From Nitrospira sp. (GTDB lineage: Bacteria > Nitrospirota > Nitrospiria > Nitrospirales > Nitrospiraceae), in assembly GCA_019636815.1 (NCBI GenBank), contig JAHBWT010000013.1, positions 1 to 60,047 on the forward strand: DNA of 60,047 bases. The letters run 5' to 3'. Numbering within the stretch: the first letter of the stretch is position 1; every line of letters starts with the position of its first letter. Made by a program: the position numbers and the translations under genes. Under the pieces are notes generated by a model that saw only the letters and a program-made list of their open reading frames with translations, was not told the DNA's origin and ran no database searches. Of the stretch, positions 8,845-16,846 are shown piece after piece.

Positions 8845-10079
8845 CGCCGACCTTTCGTTTAGCAGTCTCGCAATTTGATCAGGCCGCGGAGGCTATGCAC
8901 CTGGACTCTAACCTCCGTGAACGCCTGAAGCTCCCACAGCGCTCGCTCGCGGTCAGTCTTCCCGTCCTCATGGACAATGGACATGTCGAAGTCTTTACGG
9001 GATATCGGGTGCAACATGATTCCTCACGTGGCCCTTCCAAAGGCGGGGTGCGGTATCACCCTGATGTGAATCTTGGCGAAGTGGCGGCCCTGGCCATGTG
9101 GATGACATGGAAATGTGCGTTAGCAGGCTTGCCGTATGGTGGAGCGAAAGGCGGAATCCAAGTCGCACCCAAGGGTCTGTCCTCTGGTGAATTACAACGG
9201 TTGACCAGGCGCTACGTGGCGGAAATTTTCCCCCTGATCGGACCTGATAAGGACGTGCCTGCCCCTGACGTGGGAACCGATGCCCAAGTCATGGCGTGGA
9301 TGATGGACACCTACAGCCAACAAGTCGGCTATGCCGTGCCCGGCGTTGTAACCGGGAAACCGCTGTCTCTCGGTGGCAGCCTGGGTCGTGAAGAAGCAAC
9401 GGGTCGGGGTGTCGTCTATGTCACACTGGAAGCTCTACGTCATCTGAAGCTGTCGTTGGAGAACGCGACCGTCGCCATTCAAGGGTTTGGAAATGTCGGC
9501 TCTCACACCGCTCGCATCATGCAGGAACAAGGTGCACGCGTGGTCGCCGTCAGTGACGTCAATGGAGGCATCTACAACGAGAAGGGGCTGGACATTGTGC
9601 GTCTTCTCCGTCGTGATCCCAATCAGCCACTCCGTAACACCAAACAGGGAGACACGATCACGAACGAGGAACTACTCCAATTGGAGTGCACCGTGCTCGT
9701 TCCCGCTGCACTATCCGAACAGATCACGGATCGCAACGCGAATTCCCTGAAGTGCCGAATCTTATCCGAAGGAGCCAACGGGCCGACGACACTCGAGGCT
9801 GATCGCATTCTGGCGGATAAAGGGATATTTGTGATTCCGGATATTCTCGCAAATTCCGGCGGGGTCATTGTCTCATACTTCGAATGGGTTCAGGATCTTC
9901 AGCGTTTCTTCTGGAGCGCGGCGGATATTCAAAACAGGCTGCAAGCTATCATCACCTCCGCTTTTCATCGCACCCTTCATTTCTCAGCGGAACGCCAGGT
10001 TTCAATGCGCATGGCGGCGCTCATGAGTGGGATTGATCAGGTCGCTCAAGCTCATCTCCAGCGTGGACTATATCCATAA
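8829..10079 (+). CDS. gdhA: Glutamate dehydrogenase (Glu/Leu/Phe/Val family)
   Basis: Interconverts glutamate with 2-oxoglutarate and ammonium in the cytoplasm. The 416-residue protein shows the N-terminal dimerisation segment, the substrate motif GYRVQHDSSRGPSKGG, the catalytic-Lys loop GLPYGGAKGGI, PAPDVGT and the Rossmann loop IQGFGNVGSHTA. Length and motifs match the ~415-residue hexameric class shared by bacteria and archaea. Coenzyme preference is not certain; VVAVSDVNGG ends the second beta strand with Asp, which often goes with NAD. The start ATG has AGAAGG upstream and lies inside the end of lipB. Confidence 0.93.
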   Translation: MQELLTPTFRLAVSQFDQAAEAMHLDSNLRERLKLPQRSLAVSLPVLMDNGHVEVFTGYRVQHDSSRGPSKGGVRYHPDVNLGEVAALAMWMTWKCALAGLPYGGAKGGIQVAPKGLSSGELQRLTRRYVAEIFPLIGPDKDVPAPDVGTDAQVMAWMMDTYSQQVGYAVPGVVTGKPLSLGGSLGREEATGRGVVYVTLEALRHLKLSLENATVAIQGFGNVGSHTARIMQEQGARVVAVSDVNGGIYNEKGLDIVRLLRRDPNQPLRNTKQGDTITNEELLQLECTVLVPAALSEQITDRNANSLKCRILSEGANGPTTLEADRILADKGIFVIPDILANSGGVIVSYFEWVQDLQRFFWSAADIQNRLQAIITSAFHRTLHFSAERQVSMRMAALMSGIDQVAQAHLQRGLYP

Positions 10080-10103
10080 GTTGCTTCCTCACTCAAATCC
10101 CAT

Positions 10104-10484
10104 TTGGTCTTGATTACTGTCTCTGGTTCTTGCCTCACAACCAATTTGTACGTTAGAGTGAAGTGGGTTGGCTGGACGAAAGAGCATTTCGTGACACGAC
10201 GCGCGATTGAAACAGCGTGGGAACAGCACTGCTCCAACGGTTGGCCTCGGTTTTCGAGCCCGCACGAAGGGCAATTGATGACGCTCGATACGGTCATCAG
10301 CGGTTGTGTTGTCTACTACCTTGATAGCTCCGATGGTCTCGACGACCAACGGATTACCATCGTGAAGGATTGCCTGCGTGATCTGGATGATTTAACGGCA
10401 GAGCTGGAGGCTGATTGTCTGCCCTACTTTCGTTGTCTTCGCGAGCTGGGTGAAATGTTGCTGAACATACAGTCATCGCCATGA
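10104..10484 (+). CDS. Hypothetical protein
   Basis: An open frame of up to 126 codons from a TTG at 10104; a GTG at 10158 gives a 108-residue protein that begins VKWVGWTKEHFVT. No signal peptide or membrane segment is visible. The C-terminal half is acidic and looks helical (DCLRDLDDLTAELEADCLPYFRCLRELGEMLLNI), with four Cys residues in the whole protein. It is not recognised. It sits 24 bases after gdhA and could be the last gene of that transcript. Steady codon use and lack of overlap with another gene support it; the start is uncertain. Confidence 0.6.
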   Translation: MVLITVSGSCLTTNLYVRVKWVGWTKEHFVTRRAIETAWEQHCSNGWPRFSSPHEGQLMTLDTVISGCVVYYLDSSDGLDDQRITIVKDCLRDLDDLTAELEADCLPYFRCLRELGEMLLNIQSSP

Positions 10485-10549
10485 GTGGCCGGCCTCTTCG
10501 ATCTGCCTCAATGCGCTAGGGGAGAAGCCTCAGCTACTGCGGCCGTTCC

Positions 10550-10579
10550 TTGAAAATTCGGCAGTTCATTAGCTAAAAT
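10550..10579 (+). promoter_or_regulatory. Sigma-70 promoter candidate
   Basis: TTGAAA (10550-10555), an 18-base spacer and TAAAAT (10574-10579). It would start transcription near 10586, about 75 bases before the secreted protein at 10661. Confidence 0.5.
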
Positions 10580-10660
10580 GGCCTACGCTTTTCAAGTCTA
10601 TCGCACTAATGACAACTCGAATACATCATTGATTCTCTCGCAGAGAACAGTGGACGTTTT

Positions 10661-11188
10661 ATGAAGAAGACGCTGCCTCGGACTGTAGTCGTGGTCTTCA
10701 TGGGCCTCTTCGTGTCATGGTCCTCGGGTTACGCCGAGTCGTATGAATTGAGTCAAACTGATGTAACAGAATCAAAAGGTATTTCTAGCATTAACGTTTC
10801 CCTCTTTGGCGTCAAGCTCGGCGACTCAGAAAGCAAGGCCGTCGAGACTCTGATGAAAGAGCAAATTTCTGGAATTCGAGCAGAGCAGGAAGCAACGTTC
10901 ATCTTCCTTCTCGACCAACGCAAACCAACCGGGCCGATGGCTGGAGTCCGAATCCAGGACGGCAAGGTCGATCTGCTCTTCATCAACAATCGATTCGCTT
11001 TCAAAACGAGAGGTGTCTTTCGGCACGTTCTTAATAGCGAAAGCCCCGAAGAGATTCGAAAGTTGCTAGGCCAGGAAGAGTACGGCGACGAGAACGTCAT
11101 GGGGGCAATACTTGCTTATGACAAACAAGGTTTCCAGGTGAATTATCTCGGCAAGGATGTCAATATCGAGTTCGCATTACCTCACTAA
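10661..11188 (+). CDS. Secreted hypothetical protein
   Basis: A 175-residue protein with a clear signal peptide (MKKTLPR, a hydrophobic core, cleavage likely after SGYA near residue 25). The mature part is small and mixed alpha/beta in appearance. FGVKLGDSESKAVETL is followed by short hydrophobic strands (GVRIQDGKVDLLFINNRF) and a C-terminal QGFQVNYLGKDVNIEF. The 'F-G-V-x-L-G-D' opening resembles small periplasmic domains that read like 'G-x-x-L-G-x-s' strand-turn repeats, but no family can be named. It is monocistronic as far as can be seen, with its own promoter candidate. Confidence 0.75.
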   Translation: MKKTLPRTVVVVFMGLFVSWSSGYAESYELSQTDVTESKGISSINVSLFGVKLGDSESKAVETLMKEQISGIRAEQEATFIFLLDQRKPTGPMAGVRIQDGKVDLLFINNRFAFKTRGVFRHVLNSESPEEIRKLLGQEEYGDENVMGAILAYDKQGFQVNYLGKDVNIEFALPH

Positions 11189-11338
11189 TCTCTCTTACGG
11201 CACACTCAGCCACCACGCTGCTGTCCGCCAGCGACCAGCCATGAAAGGGATCGCCCCAGCTTCACAGCCGTCTCACGAAATTGCTTCTGTGCGAAGATGT
11301 GCGGAGTCCGGCGGCTGGAGAAATGGATCCATGGGGGA

Positions 11339-12274
11339 TTATTGAATTGTATTGGTCAGACGAAAGCCGTAGTCGATCAAGCTTTTCGCGGTAGTCCATC
11401 TACGGTTGGAGTTCAGGATGACAAGTAATAGATCCCGGTCGTTTTGAGAGACTTTGACAATCAAGCATCGGCCGGCTTTTGAAGTGAATCCCGTCTTCAC
11501 CCCCTCCACACCGGGAATACGACCGAGGAGGCGATTCGTATTGTGAAGCAAGTACGCGCGGTACCCCGTCACGGGCGTGATGATCTCTCGTTCTTCTTTT
11601 ACAACTTCTCGAAACACTGCGTTCCGCATCGCCACTTCGCTTAGCTTCGCAAGATCTTCGGCCGTCGAGTAGTGATCCGGCCCATCAAAACCACATCCGT
11701 TACTGAAATGGGTATCGTATAGGGCAAGCGCCGTTGCCTTGGCATTCATCAACCTGACGAATTGCTCCTCGTTCCCACCCACATGTTCTATTGCCGCTAG
11801 ACAAGCATCATTGGCAGAAACCATCATCATAGCCTTCAGCAGATCCTTCAGCCGATACACCTCTCCAACTTTCAAGCGAAGATGAGTCTTGGGAGCACGA
11901 GCCGCATTCTTGCTGACCGTGGCCAAATCATCCAGTTGCCCATTTTCAAGGATAATGAGAGCCGACATGATCTTGGTCAGGCTGGCAGGCGAGAGACGTT
12001 TTCCGACTTCGTGTTGATAGAGAACTCGTCCAGACTTCAACTCTTTCAGGAGAATACTGTGGGCCGGGACCCGTTTCCAGTGAAGCGCTTTCGGCACGTA
12101 GGAGACGGGGGAACTCGTCATTCCCATAGAAGTTACTTCTTTCCCCCAGACCGGAAAGACCGACAGTCCACTCAGCGTGATCGAGAAAAACCCAAAAAGA
12201 GCAAGCTGAAAGCCGAATCGGCACCGCTGTAGCCGACGACTGGGCCAACAGTAGTCCTTCCGTTCCACTACCAA
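11339..12274 (-). CDS. dacA: D-alanyl-D-alanine carboxypeptidase (PBP5/6 type)
   Basis: Trims the terminal D-Ala from peptidoglycan stem peptides in the periplasm. The 311-residue protein starts with a hydrophobic export segment (about residues 22-45). It has all three active-site motifs of the S11 family: SxxK as SLTK (about residues 102-105), SxN as SANDA (about 158-160) and KTG as VKTGFTSKAG (about 260-262). The C-terminal beta domain and amphipathic anchor of E. coli PBP5 are absent, so it is a short form. The first 20 residues are basic and Trp/Arg rich, so the true start may lie slightly downstream. Confidence 0.92.
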   Translation of the reverse strand: MVVERKDYCWPSRRLQRCRFGFQLALFGFFSITLSGLSVFPVWGKEVTSMGMTSSPVSYVPKALHWKRVPAHSILLKELKSGRVLYQHEVGKRLSPASLTKIMSALIILENGQLDDLATVSKNAARAPKTHLRLKVGEVYRLKDLLKAMMMVSANDACLAAIEHVGGNEEQFVRLMNAKATALALYDTHFSNGCGFDGPDHYSTAEDLAKLSEVAMRNAVFREVVKEEREIITPVTGYRAYLLHNTNRLLGRIPGVEGVKTGFTSKAGRCLIVKVSQNDRDLLLVILNSNRRWTTAKSLIDYGFRLTNTIQ

Positions 12275-12285
12275 CCGCCTATCGC

Positions 12286-12474
12286 TTAGAAGGTGAAGGA
12301 CTCCCGTACCTTATCGCCTTTTCGTCCGCTATCGATGACCTTGTGAAAAAACCGAAGGAGATCTGCGAGGTCGATCCAAAACCCGCAATTGAGGCATCGA
12401 GCGTAAATTCTGCGGTTGATGAGAGTATAGTGGCGTTCCACCATCATAAACCCTCTGCACTTCAAACACTGCAT
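12286..12474 (-). CDS. Small zinc-ribbon protein
   Basis: A 62-residue protein with two Cys pairs (CLKC at residues 3-6 and CLNC at about 27-30), separated by a basic stretch with RHYTLINRRIYARC. This is a simple treble-clef/zinc-ribbon layout that would bind one zinc ion. The C-terminal half is helical and charged. No function can be assigned. It lies 11 bases before dacA on the same strand, so it may share its transcript. Confidence 0.7.
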   Translation of the reverse strand: MQCLKCRGFMMVERHYTLINRRIYARCLNCGFWIDLADLLRFFHKVIDSGRKGDKVRESFTF

Positions 12475-12495
12475 ACATGTCTCGCTCTCTCCAGG

Positions 12496-12741
12496 CTACC
12501 GCAGACGGTTCATGATTAATGCAACACACCCAGCCAGTAAGCCCCCGCCGATCAAAGTCGTGCCGAAATATACAAATACATTCGTACCTCCAGCAGGCTG
12601 AGTCCCTTCCCATAAATCTCGTACCCCGCCCTGGACCATCAAGACGGAAAGGGTCATCAGGGCCCCAATCATGAACCACCATGCGAATGAACGAAACGCC
12701 ATCCTAAGCCTGTCAATCTGCCCGGCTGTATCCAACAGCAA
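12496..12741 (-). CDS. Small two-span membrane protein
   Basis: An 81-residue protein with a short amphipathic start and two predicted membrane helices (about residues 18-37, FAWWFMIGALMTLSVLMVQG, and about 54-76, VFVYFGTTLIGGGLLAGCVALIM). It ends NRLR. The family is not recognised. It is followed by the zinc-ribbon gene after 21 bases on the same strand. Confidence 0.7.
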   Translation of the reverse strand: MLLDTAGQIDRLRMAFRSFAWWFMIGALMTLSVLMVQGGVRDLWEGTQPAGGTNVFVYFGTTLIGGGLLAGCVALIMNRLR

Positions 12742-12793
12742 ATCTAGCGAAGCCCCCCCAGGCTGTCAAGAATAGATGGCGATCTTTCCCCGC

Positions 12794-13978
12794 CTAATCC
12801 TGTGCCTGCGCCTTTATGCCAGCCTTGAGGCCTTTGTGGAGAAAAATCGAGACACTCCCGCTTCCATTATCAGCAATGGCCAGGCCTGGTTCTTCCGCCC
12901 CGGCAGTCGTCACGCGAAAGAAGGACAGTGCGAACGGGCCAGCCTTGGTTCGGTAGTTTCTCGGTGGGTAGTGAAAGGTACCGTCGCCTTTCCCAAACAC
13001 AATCGACAGATCATTTGACTGAAGGTTCACGATAGCCACGTCCACTAAACTATCGCCATTGAAGTCTCGCGCCAGTCCGAAATTCGGACCCGCATCCGCA
13101 CCTGAATCCTTACCCGGTCGAAATGTCGCATTGCCATTGCCAAGGAACGTCGTAAAGCAGTCCTTTTCTCCATTGATGACCAGGAGATCGCTATGATGAT
13201 CATTATTAAAGTCCGCAAAACTCACGCCAAGAGGGCGATGCCCCGTCGGGTAGTCCTTGGGGTCTCTAAAGGAACCGTCACCGTTGCCAAGCCAAATGGA
13301 GACGGCATTCGACATAGGTCCACCATTGGTCACAACCAAGTCCTGTTTCCCATCGGCATTGAGATCAGCCAAGGCCACTGCTGTCGGTGTATCTCCATGT
13401 TCATACTGCGCACCATGACGAAATTCACCGGTTCCATTCCCGAGAAAAACTTTGACCTTGTCGTTTCGCAACGCCACCACAAGATCGGCATGCCCATCAC
13501 CGTTAATGTCGTCCGTTGCCAGAGCGACCGGCGTTCGATGGACGGGATATCGTTGACCTTCTTCGAATCTCCCGTTCCCGCTCCCCAAGAGCAGCGCGAT
13601 TTCATCACCGCCTGAGCACGCCAGAGCAACATCGTCATGCCCGTCCTCATTGAAGTCACCCATTGCAAGAGCTCGTGGCTCCTGACAGACGTGGAGCTGG
13701 ATTTGATCTTTAAAAGTGCCGTCACCGTTGCCCAATAGTATCGAAATGGTATTGCTTGCGATGTTTGTGGTGACTAGATCTGTGAATGAGTCTTGATTGA
13801 AATCTCCAGTTGTAACGGTGGTAGGATTCCTGCCGACCTTGTAACTAGCAAAATAATAAAAGGGGTCCGGTGGGGTGTAGGGTTCGGTCTTGGAGCAAGC
13901 CCAGAGACTACCACCGAAAAGAAGATACAGTAACATTACGCGGACAATGATCTCGACCGAACGGGATGATTTTTTCAT
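12794..13978 (-). CDS. FG-GAP/VCBS-repeat lipoprotein
   Basis: A surface or periplasmic beta-propeller of about 394 residues. The start at 13978 gives a signal peptide ending in a lipobox-like SLWAC, so it is probably a lipoprotein. The rest consists of about seven repeats of ~48 residues, each with a calcium-binding loop of the form DFNxDxxxDLV (GDFNQDSFTDLV, DINGDGHADLVV, DLNADGKQDLVV, DFNNDHHSDLLV, DFNGDSLVDVAI) followed by LLGNGDGTF. This is the integrin-alpha-like VCBS/FG-GAP fold, usually involved in binding or adhesion. The ligand is unknown. It is probably transcribed alone or with the small genes downstream. Confidence 0.88.
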   Translation of the reverse strand: MKKSSRSVEIIVRVMLLYLLFGGSLWACSKTEPYTPPDPFYYFASYKVGRNPTTVTTGDFNQDSFTDLVTTNIASNTISILLGNGDGTFKDQIQLHVCQEPRALAMGDFNEDGHDDVALACSGGDEIALLLGSGNGRFEEGQRYPVHRTPVALATDDINGDGHADLVVALRNDKVKVFLGNGTGEFRHGAQYEHGDTPTAVALADLNADGKQDLVVTNGGPMSNAVSIWLGNGDGSFRDPKDYPTGHRPLGVSFADFNNDHHSDLLVINGEKDCFTTFLGNGNATFRPGKDSGADAGPNFGLARDFNGDSLVDVAIVNLQSNDLSIVFGKGDGTFHYPPRNYRTKAGPFALSFFRVTTAGAEEPGLAIADNGSGSVSIFLHKGLKAGIKAQAQD

Positions 13979-14160
13979 GAAGTTTGGCACTTATCCACAA
14001 TTCCTCGGTCATTTGGTCGACTAGACTTGAGCAATTCAAGCCGAGTGCACAGTATACAAATGCACCTTCTCCCTCGCAACGTGCGACGACATTGTATCAG
14101 GCTTTGAATTTCACTCACTGCTTGCGCTATGATACCGTGTTGTTTGTCTGGAGGAGGATC

Positions 14161-14481
14161 ATGAGCAATATTGTGAGCATCGACATTACCATGTATGGGA
14201 TCGCAGAAGTACTTTACTGGTGTCTTGAGAGGAATAAAGGACGAATACCAGGCGTCGATACGCCGGGCTTCAAGAAGATGCAGGAGTTACTAGCTCAAAA
14301 GCCACAGTCGGGCGACTACTTTACACTGGATCAGTTCTGGAAGAAGAAGGTGACGTTAGACTTGACCGAGGATGAAGTCGGTACAATCGATCGTTGTCTC
14401 TACGATATCCCCAACTTCGACAACGAACCGCTCCCTCAAATTCGGCACAAATTTTGGCCCCAGCAGGCTGCAAGCCACTAA
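14161..14481 (+). CDS. Hypothetical protein, 106 aa
   Basis: Starts at the ATG at 14161, which has a strong GGAGGAGG site just upstream; the in-frame extension to 13984 has no support. The soluble, acidic protein opens MSNIVSIDITMYGIAEVLYWCLERNKG and contains DYFTLDQFWKKKVTLDLTEDEVGTIDRCLYDIP. No family is recognised and no motif suggests catalysis. It lies between two minus-strand genes, so it is expressed alone. Confidence 0.75.
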   Translation: MSNIVSIDITMYGIAEVLYWCLERNKGRIPGVDTPGFKKMQELLAQKPQSGDYFTLDQFWKKKVTLDLTEDEVGTIDRCLYDIPNFDNEPLPQIRHKFWPQQAASH

Positions 14482-14553
14482 AACTCGGTCCAGGGTTGGG
14501 GTGCTGCCCTCGATTAAAGTGCCGAGTGGAAAGGTCGGGATAGAGTCCAACGA

Positions 14554-15549
14554 TCAGAGGGTTCCTTCGCCTTTGAGGTACTTGCGAAAACGATCCATGA
14601 GTTCGGCTCCCAGCGTTCCTCCTTCAGGCTTCTTGGTCGAAGGATCGGCAAAGTGCTCCCGAATTTCCTGGAGACGTTTTTCAGCCTGATCATTGCCCTG
14701 TAGGCGCTTTGTTTTCTGGAGGGCCATGTCAAACGCTTCAAAGGTCAATTCCTGATACCCGAAGGAACGGATGCGCTTGACGGCTTTCATCATGGCCTGA
14801 TTTCGAAACGTCGTCAGATGGTCAGAGTCAATCTCCTTCAATCCCAACTTGCGTGCTCGCCGCTCGGCGGCTTTTCTGATTCCGCTGCGCACGAAATCAG
14901 GAGATGTCTGGAGCCGCTTCCACGCTTCATCAGACCAAGTGACTCGTGCTTGAGGCGCATTCCACAAGTCCTGTAGGGCCGATTCGTCAATGCGCGTCAG
15001 GTGCCTTTCCCTTGCAAGATCTTCGGTGTCACGCCTCAGCATATCTGTTACAAAATCTAGGGCAATGGGAGGTGATCCTTTCACTTTCTCTCCGAGTAGC
15101 GTCAGCGCCCCCTCCGTCCACACCATAGCCGGCCCGGCATCTTCATGAAGCTCGCCAAGCGCTTCAACCTTTTCAAATAACTCAACGTTCACCTCAAGAT
15201 GTCCTCGTTCTTTTGCAATCTCCTCTGCGATCTGCTTGATCATTGCGCGCATAAATTCAGGGATTGTGGCCAACCGTTCTTTCGCCGCTGCGGTCCATGG
15301 AAGGCGACCACCTGCCATTTCCTCGACGGCAGATGCCATTCCGGCTTCACCCCCCATACGTCCCATCATCTGGTTCTTAAACCGTTCAAGAATTTCTTCC
15401 GTAATCGCTTCATACCCTAATTCTCGTGCCTTTTTTTCGGCCAGACGACGAACCATACCACGCAAGAAGATGGGAGCGCGCTCCATGCGTTTCAGCGCAC
15501 CATCAGTCCAGCGAATTTCCGTTGCCGCAGAGTCCTGAGAATCCGACAT
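14554..15549 (-). CDS. Protein with four PCP_red-like domains
   Basis: About 331 residues from the ATG at 15549. Four repeats share the pattern Trp-Ser/Thr-x5-Leu-x4-P-x-F-x-R-x(5-9)-E-x2-A-x4: RWTDGALKRMERAP..FLRG, LPWTAAAKERLATIPEFMRA, MVWTEGALTLLG and VTWSDEAWKRLQTSPDFVRS. This is the PCP_red domain otherwise known as the C-terminal domain of the light-independent protochlorophyllide reductase B subunit. The catalytic parts of that enzyme are absent, and the gene set is not phototrophic, so a chlorophyll role is unlikely. The domain's function here is unknown. It is last in a long operon, 34 bases after the HU gene. Confidence 0.82.
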   Translation of the reverse strand: MSDSQDSAATEIRWTDGALKRMERAPIFLRGMVRRLAEKKARELGYEAITEEILERFKNQMMGRMGGEAGMASAVEEMAGGRLPWTAAAKERLATIPEFMRAMIKQIAEEIAKERGHLEVNVELFEKVEALGELHEDAGPAMVWTEGALTLLGEKVKGSPPIALDFVTDMLRRDTEDLARERHLTRIDESALQDLWNAPQARVTWSDEAWKRLQTSPDFVRSGIRKAAERRARKLGLKEIDSDHLTTFRNQAMMKAVKRIRSFGYQELTFEAFDMALQKTKRLQGNDQAEKRLQEIREHFADPSTKKPEGGTLGAELMDRFRKYLKGEGTL

Positions 15550-15583
15550 CAACCTGAACCCTCTTTTCAATGAGTTACTCTCG

Positions 15584-15862
15584 TTACTGATTGAGTAATT
15601 CCTTCAACTCTTTACCGGCTTTGAAAAATGGGACACGCTTGGCCGGTACTGCCACGGTTTCTCCTGTCTTTGGGTTGCGTCCTTCTTTCATCCGTCTGGC
15701 CCGCAGACGAAAGCTTCCGAACCCACGGATCTCCGTCTTGTCCCCATTTTTCAGCGAATCCCGCACACAATCGAAAATCGTGTTGACGACTACTTCCGCC
15801 TGCCGTTTGGTCAAAGTGGTGACTTGCTCGGAGAGTCGTTCAATGATCTGTGCCTTGGTCAT
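15584..15862 (-). CDS. HU/IHF-family DNA-binding protein
   Basis: A 92-residue histone-like protein that bends and compacts DNA as a dimer. The N-terminal helices (MTKAQIIERLSEQVTTLTKRQAEVVVNTIFD) and the beta-arm signature GFGSFRLRARRMKEGRNPKTGE, with the intercalating Pro in the arm, are typical. The DSLKNGDKTEIRGFGSF segment looks closer to IHF-beta than to HU. It lies downstream of sppA in the rpsA block; an IHF-beta gene behind rpsA is also the arrangement in enterobacteria, which supports that reading. A second HU-type gene is at 44547. Confidence 0.93.
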   Translation of the reverse strand: MTKAQIIERLSEQVTTLTKRQAEVVVNTIFDCVRDSLKNGDKTEIRGFGSFRLRARRMKEGRNPKTGETVAVPAKRVPFFKAGKELKELLNQ

Positions 15863-15910
15863 GTCCGCTTTCCCTCCACTTTGATGATAACTGCGCCTGA
15901 CAGAACGCGG

Positions 15911-16813
15911 TTAAAAGGCCATAAGGTATTTCAAGCTGACACCTGGGTGAACGTCAAACTTTGGAAGCATCATGCTAAGCTTGGAATCAAGGAGTTCTCG
16001 AAGAGAAAACCGCCGCCGAGGCTCAACGACTTTGGGCTCTCCTTCGATCCCAACGACTTCCGCAGCCAGCTGAATGGCAGCCTCCAAATCTCCCAGTTCG
16101 TCGACCAATTTCACTTCCTTAGCTTGACGTCCGGTGAAGATACGGCCATCCGCCAATACTTGAGCCGCACGGAGCTCCATCGAACGGCCTTCGGCCACGG
16201 CTTCGATAAACTGCTTGTGGACATCATCCATCACAGTTTGTAGCAACCCTTTTTCTTCCGTGCTCATCTTTCGAAGGGGAGAGCCCACGTCCTTGTATTT
16301 TCCACTTTTGATGATAACCCCTTCCACGCCGATTTTCTGCAACAAGCCTTCCAGGTTAGCCGTTTCCATGATGACACCGATACTCCCTGTGAGCGTCCCT
16401 GGATTCGCCACGATTCGATCCGTGGCAGCCGCGATATAATACCCTCCCGATGCTGCAACACTTCCCATGGAGGCGATAACCGCCTTATTGCTTTTGTTTC
16501 GTACTCGTTTGACTGCATCATAAATCTCTTGCGACGGTACCACCCCGCCTCCTGGAGTATCGATGCGAAGCACGATCGCCTTGATAGAAGGGTTCTCACT
16601 AAATCTCTTGAGCTCCGCGACGGTGGTCTGCGAATCCACGATCACACCCTCAATCCGAATCAAGGCAATACGATCCTCTGTGGAAAAATCGATGTCTGGG
16701 AAGAAGAAATTCATCAACACGACAGTCCCCACGACCGCCGCAAACAGCCATATGATCCTGCGGAACAGACGCCGTTTTTGGGGGCGTTCAACCTGTGCTA
16801 AGTCATCCACCAT
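15911..16813 (-). CDS. sppA: Signal peptide peptidase SppA
   Basis: Membrane-bound serine protease (S49) that degrades cleaved signal peptides. The short form of about 300 residues starts at the ATG at 16813 and has an N-terminal membrane anchor (IIWLFAAVVGTVVLMNFFF, about residues 20-38). The protease domain shows LRIDTPGGGVVPSQEIYDAV, the nucleophile region SMGSVAASGGYYIAAATD with the catalytic Ser, GSIGV, and the general-base Lys in IKSGKYKD. It sits 24 bases downstream of rpsA and is probably co-transcribed. Confidence 0.93.
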   Translation of the reverse strand: MVDDLAQVERPQKRRLFRRIIWLFAAVVGTVVLMNFFFPDIDFSTEDRIALIRIEGVIVDSQTTVAELKRFSENPSIKAIVLRIDTPGGGVVPSQEIYDAVKRVRNKSNKAVIASMGSVAASGGYYIAAATDRIVANPGTLTGSIGVIMETANLEGLLQKIGVEGVIIKSGKYKDVGSPLRKMSTEEKGLLQTVMDDVHKQFIEAVAEGRSMELRAAQVLADGRIFTGRQAKEVKLVDELGDLEAAIQLAAEVVGIEGEPKVVEPRRRFSLRELLDSKLSMMLPKFDVHPGVSLKYLMAF

Positions 16814-16846
16814 TCCACACAACCTGCTTCAATAGCCAGGCTCCAT

